NCBI RefSeq assembly: GCF_014655595.1
Contig: NZ_BNBL01000011.1
Location: 124,001-188,000 of the forward strand
Origin: Streptomyces griseocarneus
GTDB taxonomy: Bacteria; Actinomycetota; Actinomycetes; Streptomycetales; Streptomycetaceae
DNA: 64,000 bases
Direction: 5' to 3'
Shown: piece by piece, positions 57,861-64,000 of the stretch
How the letters are laid out: every line of letters begins with the position of its first letter
Numbering within the stretch: the stretch's first letter is position 1
The notes under the pieces: generated by a model
The model's input: only the letters and a program-made list of their open reading frames with translations
What the model was told of the DNA's origin: nothing
Databases searched by the model: none
Position numbers and translations under genes: made by a program

Positions 57861-58193
57861 ATGGTGCGCTTACTGACAAGCCCGTTCGTGGCCCTGATCG
57901 TCGTGGTGCCTCTGTTCGTTCTGGCAGCGTTGCGGAAGGTGGTTCAACGGGCCCAGGGACGAGGGTGGTTGCCCGGCCGCTTCCAGGAACGGGCATATGG
58001 AAGCCGGGGCGTGGGCGCCACGGCCACCGAGGAACTGCACGCCTTGATCTACCCGAGCAAGCGGGTCCAGCTGGAACAACGCCGCATCGAGCTGGTCCTT
58101 CGCGACGACGAACAAGAGGGAGCTCCCCGCAAGGCCGGGATCGATCTCGACGCCGGCACGGCCCGCTTGCGGCGACGCGCGCGGTCAGCCTGA
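57861..58193 (+). CDS. DUF6191-like membrane-anchored protein
   Basis: This 110-residue protein begins MVRLLTSPFVALIVVVPLFV, one N-terminal membrane helix, followed by a cytoplasmic basic region. The C-terminal block ATEELHALIYPSKRVQLEQR, RIELVLRDDEQEGAPRKAGI, DLDAGTARL matches the DUF6191 pattern (xQLEQRRxELxxRDDExxGAP). It is typical of small Streptomyces membrane proteins with no known function. Confidence 0.72.
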   Translation: MVRLLTSPFVALIVVVPLFVLAALRKVVQRAQGRGWLPGRFQERAYGSRGVGATATEELHALIYPSKRVQLEQRRIELVLRDDEQEGAPRKAGIDLDAGTARLRRRARSA

Positions 58194-58278
58194 GCCGGTA
58201 GCGAACGGGCAGAAAGGCTGTGACGGTGCGCCCCGACAGCGTCGCGGCCAAGTGGGATGTGGTGAGAGCAGCGGTGGG

Positions 58279-58746
58279 CTAGGCCAGGGTGCTGCCGGTG
58301 TTCCGCATCATCTGCTGGAGCACCCTGAGGGTGGTGACGTAGTCGGCGTCGTCGATGCCGTGGTGAATGCGGTCGCGGATTGCCGGAGCATGCTGCTTGA
58401 AGCCGACGCGGGCTTCGTCTCCTGCCTCGGTGATCCACAGCCGTCCCTCGGTGTCGAGGGTCAGCCAGCCGCGTTCCAGCAGGACCTCCGACTCCGCCTT
58501 CAGGTCATCCTCGGGCCTGATGTAGGAGCTCATGGCCTGGTGGAGTTCGGGGATGGTCATGCCGTGGCCATCGGGCGAGATGTCATTCTTCGACAGGTTG
58601 CGCAACAGCCAGTACTGGGGCTGGGTGAAACCGAGCTCGGCCTGCTGGGCGCGGGTGAACGCGATGAGGGCCTCGTAGGCCATTCCGGTCCAGTACGCGG
58701 CCGGCTGGGCGGCGAGCTCGGCATCGGAGATGTGTTCTGTCGTCAC
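58279..58746 (-). CDS. MarR-like winged-helix regulator
   Basis: This 155-residue protein starts at a GTG behind AAGGAGCACG. Helical dimerisation ends flank a winged helix with AYEALIAFTRAQQAELGFTQ, PQYWLLRNLSKNDISPDGHG, LLERGWLTLDTEGRLWITEA. It has the MarR layout but a longer loop between helices. No divergent enzyme is adjacent, so its target is unclear. The gap upstream to 58919 contains no clear palindrome. Confidence 0.8.
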   Translation of the reverse strand: MTTEHISDAELAAQPAAYWTGMAYEALIAFTRAQQAELGFTQPQYWLLRNLSKNDISPDGHGMTIPELHQAMSSYIRPEDDLKAESEVLLERGWLTLDTEGRLWITEAGDEARVGFKQHAPAIRDRIHHGIDDADYVTTLRVLQQMMRNTGSTLA

Positions 58747-58919
58747 GTGCGTGCTCCTTGAGGGCGGATGATCACCGATGCGAGCACCGTAGGAGCTCAA
58801 GTCCGCTTGAGGTCAAGCTGCTCGACTGGCCGAGTCGCCTGCTCGGGTCAGGACAAAGACGTAGCGGCGCACTGGTGCGTCCAGGTCGACCCGCCCCCGT
58901 ACCACCAGGCCGACAGGGA

Positions 58920-59774
58920 TCAGGCGGGCTCCAGCAAGGACGTGCACACCGCGAAGCTGAGGAATCCGAGGAACCCGAGCGTCGTGATCGCCATCATGAA
59001 ACCAACATCGACAACAGCCCCCTGGCTGGTGAAGTTCACGTAGAGAGCGGCAGAAGTCGTCGCCGCAGCACAGCTGCAGAGGATTCCCAAGGCCATCCAG
59101 CGGGCCCCTGACCGCGGAATGGAAAAGCGGGTCACAAAGAAACCCCAGCGGTGGATGAAAAACCCGCCGACACTCCAGGCCAGAAGCACAACCAGGAAGC
59201 AACCGGAGACGATTCTCGTGGAAATCGGCGCCCCGTCTTGGAACTTGGCCGACAAGTACGCTTCCAACGGCCCTTGCAAGTCGGCAAAGCAGAGCAGTGG
59301 AAGGAACTGGGTGAGAACGCGCCGTGTGTACTTCGCTGCCGAGCCGCCCGGCACAAGCGAGTCGAGGAGAAGGACGATGAACAGCGTGAGCAAGAGAGAC
59401 GAAAACGCAAGGGACGTCCCCGAGAGCAACGACCCCAGGAGCGTTCTGTACACATCATCGGATGCCGCCACAACGGACCCGTAGGAGACTGCGGTGACAC
59501 TGAGAGCAAAAAACGAGGAGATGCCGACCGTCAGCGTCTCTCCTAAGTCATCGCCCCCCGATCCACTTGCTCGCTCTCTGGTCAGGGAGATGACAACAAT
59601 GACCGCGGTGAAGGCGAAGCCGGCCAAAATGGCCGAGAAGTTCGAATAGAGAACCAGCGTATCCCGAACAGCGGAAGGGTCGCGAAGCGGTGCGACTGAA
59701 CTGAGCAGGGTCATGCGAGCATCAAAAACAGAAACATGCGGCTGATCAGTGGGATTCGCAGAGGTTTCACACAA
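58920..59774 (-). CDS. Membrane protein of unknown function
   Basis: This 284-residue protein has about seven hydrophobic helices, for example SNFSAILAGFAFTAVIVVIS, LTVGISSFFALSVTAVSYGS, LAFSSLLLTLFIVLLLDSLV and IVSGCFLVVLLAWSVGGFFI. No motif of a known transporter or enzyme is visible. The AT content is slightly higher than in neighbours (more A/T third positions in the first third), which hints at transfer. A later start at the ATG giving MTLLSSVAP is possible. Confidence 0.7.
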   Translation of the reverse strand: MCETSANPTDQPHVSVFDARMTLLSSVAPLRDPSAVRDTLVLYSNFSAILAGFAFTAVIVVISLTRERASGSGGDDLGETLTVGISSFFALSVTAVSYGSVVAASDDVYRTLLGSLLSGTSLAFSSLLLTLFIVLLLDSLVPGGSAAKYTRRVLTQFLPLLCFADLQGPLEAYLSAKFQDGAPISTRIVSGCFLVVLLAWSVGGFFIHRWGFFVTRFSIPRSGARWMALGILCSCAAATTSAALYVNFTSQGAVVDVGFMMAITTLGFLGFLSFAVCTSLLEPA

Positions 59775-59890
59775 GGTGACTCAGTGCTGATTGAAGAAAC
59801 GCTTCCCTAGCGTTGGGTGGTGGCGACAGCGGGTGTCTAGCCCCCCGGGGACTCCCGGGCCCCCGATCCGTGCCGTGACCGGTCCTCCCT

Positions 59891-60403
59891 TCACTCTGCT
59901 CGCAGGCGATCGAGTTCCGGAAAGGCAAGGACGTCGGCGTTGGGGAACCCCGGAACCGCGATCTCCACCGCCGGGACCCTCAGCCCCTCACCCACCTCCT
60001 CCGGCTCGTCCAGGCGCGCGTAGGCCACTTCGCCGTTCGCCGTCGCGACCTGCCAGATCCAGGGCAGGTGCACATCGCCGGGGAAGAGCAAGGGCGTGGC
60101 CATGGTGCGGGCGAGGAGCGTGGCGAGGTCCCGTTCGGCCGGGCGGTAGGACACCTCCGCTGCGAGGCCGACGTCGAACGCCCAGTCCAAGTCCCCCTTG
60201 CGTCGCTGGTAGCCGCAGAGCACGGGGGCGTCCCAGCGGCAGTCGTACGTGCCGGTCACGTCGTCACCGTCGTAGAGCTCGACGTCGTCGACCGGCAGGG
60301 CGAAGGTCTCCGCCAGCGCCGTGGCCATCCGGGTCCGCGCGTCACGGCCCGGCGCCAGGAAGATGTAGAAAACCGGTGCGCCTTCGCTCATTCCTCCGCT
60401 CAC
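59891..60403 (-). CDS. Hypothetical protein coupled to the pentapeptide-repeat gene
   Basis: This 170-residue soluble acidic protein begins MSGGMSEGAPVFYIFLAPGR and contains WDAPVLCGYQRRKGDLDWAF, LATLLARTMATPLLFPGDVH and LPWIWQVATANGEVAYARLD. The family is not recognised. Its start overlaps the pentapeptide gene's stop by four bases (ATGA), so the two are translated together and may interact. Confidence 0.7.
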   Translation of the reverse strand: MSGGMSEGAPVFYIFLAPGRDARTRMATALAETFALPVDDVELYDGDDVTGTYDCRWDAPVLCGYQRRKGDLDWAFDVGLAAEVSYRPAERDLATLLARTMATPLLFPGDVHLPWIWQVATANGEVAYARLDEPEEVGEGLRVPAVEIAVPGFPNADVLAFPELDRLRAE

Positions 60404-61104
60404 TCCTCCGCCCCCTTCTGCGGCGGCCGCACTGTTGTGGTCCGCTCACGGTAGGGACGCAGTACCTGCACACGGGCGCCCCGCCCATTGAGCCAGCGCT
60501 CCAGCTCTGGGCCCCCGAGCCTGCGCGGACCGTCACCGCCATCACCATCGCGGTCGGCGACGGTGGCCGGCCCGAACAGGGTTCCTGTCAGGCCCTCTAC
60601 GACTGTCTCGTGGTCCATAAACACTCTGAAGGACGTCTCGTTCACGGTCGCCCCGGAGAGGTCCGCACCCTGCAGCCGCACGCCGTGCAACGAGGCGCCG
60701 TTGAGCCGGGCGCCCCGCAGGTTCGCGCCGGTCGCGTCGACCTCGTGCAGCTCGGAGCTTCCCAGGTTGGCGTCCTGGGCATTGGTCCCGAGCAAGGACG
60801 CTTCGTCGAGGATCGCCTTGCTGAGACACGCGCCCGAGAGGTCCGCTCGCGCGAAGTCGGCTCCTTCGAGGTGGGCTCGGTGAAAACACGCTCCGGAGAG
60901 GGCTACCCCGCGAAGGTCCGCCTCGCACAGCAGCCCGCACGAGAAGTCCACCCTCGTGAGGTCGGCGCCTCTCAGATCGAGGAACGTCGCGTCCACTGTC
61001 CGGCCGTCCTCAGCGGACTCCCATTCCGCCAGCCACCTGGCGGCCTCTTCATCCGCCGGCAGCTTCGATATACGCCGCTCGCCATCGCATGTCTCCTCCG
61101 GCAC
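60400..61104 (-). CDS. Pentapeptide-repeat protein
   Basis: This 234-residue protein has residues ~45-155 made of A(D/N)LxX repeats (DLRGADLTRVDFSCGLLCEA, DLRGVALSGACFHRAHLEGA, NLRGARLNGASLHGVRLQGA), predicting a right-handed quadrilateral beta-helix. The flanks are an N-terminal Glu-rich helix (EEAARWLAEWESAEDGRT) and a C-terminal ERWLNGRGARVQVLRPYRER. Such proteins can mimic DNA (gyrase protection) or be structural; nothing here decides. It is coupled to the unknown downstream gene. Confidence 0.87.
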   Translation of the reverse strand: MPEETCDGERRISKLPADEEAARWLAEWESAEDGRTVDATFLDLRGADLTRVDFSCGLLCEADLRGVALSGACFHRAHLEGADFARADLSGACLSKAILDEASLLGTNAQDANLGSSELHEVDATGANLRGARLNGASLHGVRLQGADLSGATVNETSFRVFMDHETVVEGLTGTLFGPATVADRDGDGGDGPRRLGGPELERWLNGRGARVQVLRPYRERTTTVRPPQKGAEE

Positions 61105-61401
61105 AGTGCAACCCTCCTCTTGTCCGGGCTTACGTATTCAGTCGTCTACGGTCAGCGGGAGCAGAGCGATGTCGCGGCCCTGCGCACGCGGCCCAGAAAG
61201 CCGTACGCTCGCTCGTCACCGCTTCCGGACGGGACACAGATCGGGCCGGTTCCGTCGACGAGGACCGCGGCCGGAAGCCTTCCACAAGCGGCACGGCCGC
61301 GACCAGCGAGATACCTGCGGCGCGGCCGTACCCCGGGCAATGTCCGAGCCCGCTGATAGCGTGCCGCTTCCGGTCGGGAAGATCATGAGAGGACGGCAGC
61401 C

Positions 61402-62355
61402 GTGCAGGAAGTGACGCGCCACGAGGTCAGTGGGCAGCGCATGCACCAGGCGCTCGACGACATCAGCGGACGGACTCGTGGGCGGTGGCACTGGATGCGC
61501 TACGACGACCCGTCCCCGGAGAAGCTGCAGGAGATGCGCGACGACCTCCTCGACCACATCGCCGCCCGCACCATGGCGGACCTCGCGCTCGACGAGTCAT
61601 CGCGCACGGCGCTGCGGACCGCGGCGGAGTGCTCCCTGGGGGTGCTGAGTGTCGGCTGCTTCCCCGACGGCGACCAGGAGATCGTCTTCCCGCTCATCGG
61701 CGAGATGCTCAGCAGCGAGAACATCGCCTTCGGCGACGTCATCGAGCAGGCCCCCACCGCCAGGACATGGGTCGACACGTTTGAGATATGCCTGGTCAGC
61801 GGCCTGGTGTGGGAATGGCAGCGGGTGATCGGCCTGCTGCTGCGGGACGACTTCGCACCCGCGATCCGGGAGGGGGTGCCGTACTCGAGGCTGACCTCGG
61901 TGTCGGATCCGGCCGATCTTGCGGCGATGGACGCGCTGTGCGGCTACCTGGCCCAGGCGGACGGGCACTTGCCCCGCGACTGGCCCACCGTGACCCTGTG
62001 CAAGCCGGACGCCGACGAGCGCGGCGAGGCCGCCCGGCGACTGGACGCTGTCGGCTCCGTGACACCGGACCAGCGCCTTCTGCGCGTACTCCTCGACGAC
62101 GACCAGCACGCCTTCGAGGAGGCTCTCGTGGCCCGGCTCGTCGAGCACCGGGAGAGCGTGGGATCCGATCCCGCCCCCAGAACGCTGCTGCCGCTCGGCG
62201 CCCTTGCTCTGGCCGCCCTCGCGGTACAAGTGCACGGTTGGGAGCTGGACGTCCGGTCCGACTACCTGCCGCACGGTCTGCTGGGCTCACCGGAGGCGCT
62301 GCGGCGAGCGGCGGACGCCGGCGGGAACGACCTGGGCCTTTGGACCGCCAAATAG
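61402..62355 (+). CDS. Imm49-family immunity protein
   Basis: This 317-residue soluble helical protein starts at a GTG giving MQEVTRHEVSGQRMHQALDD. Blocks I recognise from the immunity-49 family are RWHWMRYDDPSPEKLQEMRD, DLLDHIAARTMADLALDESS, SLGVLSVGCFPDGDQEIVFP, RTWVDTFEICLVSGLVWEWQ and CKPDADERGEAARRLDAVGS. Family members protect against polymorphic toxins. No cognate toxin gene is adjacent, so it is either an orphan immunity gene or its toxin lies elsewhere. Confidence 0.82.
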   Translation: MQEVTRHEVSGQRMHQALDDISGRTRGRWHWMRYDDPSPEKLQEMRDDLLDHIAARTMADLALDESSRTALRTAAECSLGVLSVGCFPDGDQEIVFPLIGEMLSSENIAFGDVIEQAPTARTWVDTFEICLVSGLVWEWQRVIGLLLRDDFAPAIREGVPYSRLTSVSDPADLAAMDALCGYLAQADGHLPRDWPTVTLCKPDADERGEAARRLDAVGSVTPDQRLLRVLLDDDQHAFEEALVARLVEHRESVGSDPAPRTLLPLGALALAALAVQVHGWELDVRSDYLPHGLLGSPEALRRAADAGGNDLGLWTAK

Positions 62356-62456
62356 TCGGACCGGCCCCCGCCGGCATGTGAGACGGCCGCACGGCCGCCC
62401 AGCGCCGCCCGGCCCGCACCCGCCGGCCGGCCACCTCACGGATGATGCCGAGCGGG

Positions 62457-63491
62457 TCAGTGGCTCGTGCCGGACTGCGCGAGGAGGCGCCGGAGCCAGC
62501 GCGTACGGGCGTCGCGGGCGTCCTGGCTGAGGGCCGCCCGCGGGGCCAGGCCGTCGAAGCCGTGGTAGGCGCCGGGCCATACGTGCAGTTCGGCCTGCCC
62601 GCCGGCCTGCCAGATCGCGTTCGCGTACGCCACGTCCTCGTCCCGGAACATCTCGGCCGATCCGACCTCGATGTAGGCCGGGGGGAGTCCGCACAGGTCC
62701 GTGGCGCGGGCGGGGGCGGCGTAGGGCGACAGGTCCGCGGCACCGTAGCGCTCCCCCAGCAGTGCCTTCCAGGCGGTCGCGTTGGAGGTGAGGTCCCACA
62801 CGCCGAGGCCCGTCATCTGATGGCTGGAGAAGGTGCTGCCGCGGTCGTCGAGCATCGGGCACAGCAGCAGTTGCCCCAGTGGCCGGGGACCGCCGCGGTC
62901 ACGGGTGAGCAGGGCGAGGGCCGCGGCGAGGCCGCCGCCGGCGCTCTTGCCTCCGATGATGATGCGGTCCGCGTCGATGTCCAGTTCGGCCGCGTGCCCG
63001 GCTGCCCAGACGAGTCCGGCGTAGCAGTCCTCCAGCGGTCCGGGGTACTGCGCCCCCGGTGCCAGCCGGTACTCGACCGAGATGACGGCCAGTTCCAGCG
63101 GGAGGGCCCACTCGCGAAGAATCCGCGGAAGCACGGACCACGCGTTGCCCATGATCATTGCGCCTCCGTGCATGTAGTACAGGAGGGGCAGCGGCCCTAC
63201 GAGCCCGGAGGGACGGACGCTCACGAGCGTGACGTCCGGTCCGTCCGGCGGTCCCGGCACGCGGAACTCCGTCACCTCGAAACGGCCATCGGCGCGGAGG
63301 TCCTCGGCCGTTGGCCTGGGCCGGGTCGTGGCATCCCGCTCTTGCCGGGCCTCAAGGTTCTCCGGGGTGACCGGTTCCCTCGATTCGTTACCCAAGGCCG
63401 CCAGCACGACGCTCAGTTCGGGGTCGAAGGGGGGCGCCGCCATCGGTGTCGGTACACGGCCGGACCCGGGGAGCGCTTGCCTGAAGCTCAT
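62457..63491 (-). CDS. Alpha/beta hydrolase of the hormone-sensitive-lipase esterase type
   Basis: This 344-residue esterase has the oxyanion HGG motif LLYYMHGGAMIMGNAWSVLP and the nucleophile in IIGGKSAGGGLAAAL (GxSxG). The acid region is PAYIEVGSAEMFRDED and the His is in VWPGAYHGFDGLAP. This order is that of family IV esterases (lipR/aes). A later start at the ATG giving MAAPPFDPELS is possible. It is probably cytoplasmic, with a broad acyl-ester substrate range. Confidence 0.9.
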   Translation of the reverse strand: MSFRQALPGSGRVPTPMAAPPFDPELSVVLAALGNESREPVTPENLEARQERDATTRPRPTAEDLRADGRFEVTEFRVPGPPDGPDVTLVSVRPSGLVGPLPLLYYMHGGAMIMGNAWSVLPRILREWALPLELAVISVEYRLAPGAQYPGPLEDCYAGLVWAAGHAAELDIDADRIIIGGKSAGGGLAAALALLTRDRGGPRPLGQLLLCPMLDDRGSTFSSHQMTGLGVWDLTSNATAWKALLGERYGAADLSPYAAPARATDLCGLPPAYIEVGSAEMFRDEDVAYANAIWQAGGQAELHVWPGAYHGFDGLAPRAALSQDARDARTRWLRRLLAQSGTSH

Positions 63492-63570
63492 ACGGCGTAG
63501 CCAATCACGCCGCCAGGCGACACCGCTGCCCGGACCGCAGGCCCAAGACCAAGACCAAGACCACGTGTCT

Positions 63571-64000
63571 CTACACGTCGTCCCAGGCCATCGAGCTCAT
63601 TCGCCAGCCGGCAGGCGTCCGGACGAACTGGGTGGTCTTGTGACCGGAGCCTTCGAACCACTCCCCCTCGAGGAACCCGGACTTGCGGTACTCGCTGAAC
63701 CGGTGCGCGATCGACCCGAAGATTTCGGTCCGCTCGGCGACTTCCCATTCGGAGAACTCCGTCAGCGTCCCATCGGTGAGGATTTTCCGCCGGGGCTCGA
63801 CGAACGCGTCGAGGTCGTGGACCACCGGCTCGGCCCCGACGTTCTGGATGATCGTTCCCTGCGGGATGAACACCTCACGGACGATGTCGAGGTTCGGGAG
63901 GGTGCCGCCGGTGTTGGTGAACGCACCGTAGAAGGCGCGCATCAGCTGGTCGAGCTCGGCCTTGACCCCGGACGCGGGCGTTCCCCACTCTTCGGAGAGG
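63571..64000 (-). CDS. NTF2/SnoaL-like (DUF4440-type) protein, 5' end outside window
   Basis: The frame stays open to the right edge (SEEWGTPASGVKAELDQLMR is read from 63943-64000), so the start is beyond the window. The visible 143 codons contain ELDQLMRAFYGAFTNTGGTL, DAFVEPRRKILTDGTLTEFS and FVRTPAGWRMSSMAWDDV, a cone-shaped NTF2-like fold. Function is not inferable; members can be small enzymes or binding proteins. Confidence 0.78.
   Translation of the reverse strand, partial: LSEEWGTPASGVKAELDQLMRAFYGAFTNTGGTLPNLDIVREVFIPQGTIIQNVGAEPVVHDLDAFVEPRRKILTDGTLTEFSEWEVAERTEIFGSIAHRFSEYRKSGFLEGEWFEGSGHKTTQFVRTPAGWRMSSMAWDDV

Overview
The window is high-GC actinomycete DNA and almost certainly Streptomyces. 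Most third codon positions are G or C, GTG starts are common behind strong purine-rich ribosome-binding sites, and the protein families (DUF4913, DUF6087, DUF5709, DUF6191, Imm49, TipA-type MerR, TPR-XRE regulators) are typical of that genus. Rare TTA leucine codons sit in two genes (bldA-type control is an inference). There are no rRNA or tRNA genes, no CRISPR array and no core housekeeping operon. Transposase fragments, truncated genes and many regulator/enzyme pairs suggest an accessory region such as a chromosome arm.

Layout. 0-3 kb: an IS982-family transposase cut by the window edge, an IS5-type remnant and small accessory genes. 2.7-6.8 kb: two flavin monooxygenases, each divergent from its regulator (MarR, TetR), with visible palindromes between them. 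7.1-12.6 kb: a cassette (GNAT, TPR-XRE regulator, two tiny overlapping ORFs, a phytanoyl-CoA-dioxygenase-like enzyme, an unknown protein, an MFS exporter) bounded by two directly repeated 3' ends of an alpha/beta-hydrolase gene. 12.9-16.3 kb: an unusual 1135-residue multidomain membrane protein. 16.4-18.6 kb: a TetR gene, a 36-residue Trp-rich peptide and a dinucleotide-binding oxidoreductase, tied together by two nearly identical operators. 18.7-22.4 kb: two metallopeptidases without signal peptides that share a C-terminal domain. 22.7-29.8 kb: regulator/oxidoreductase pairs (MerR/SDR, HxlR/NAD-binding protein plus deazaflavin oxidoreductase, TetR/TetX-like monooxygenase), VOC and GNAT genes.

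30.4-45.3 kb looks like an uncharacterised biosynthetic or modification cluster. It holds two fused ABC exporters about 10 kb apart, a short ORF made of four VPHPS repeats translationally coupled to a divergent HemC homologue, a probable DUF6193 protein, Nudix, SDR, a glycosyltransferase-like protein, an alpha/beta hydrolase, a P450 and a PAP2 membrane enzyme. I cannot name its product.

45.9-47.8 kb encodes a secreted CdtB-like nuclease followed, in a shifted frame, by a ricin-B-type lectin: a cytolethal-distending-toxin-like module. From there to 57 kb several genes (CdtB/lectin, barstar-family, flavin reductase, FAD monooxygenase, a 56.8-kb hypothetical) carry apparent single-base frameshifts, so this part is either decaying or contains assembly indels. 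The right end holds a TipA-type MerR gene with a textbook promoter, a small secreted protein, MarR, a pentapeptide-repeat protein, an Imm49 immunity protein, an esterase and an NTF2-like protein running off the edge.

Everything here is read by eye from sequence; family names come from motif recognition, not from database searches.
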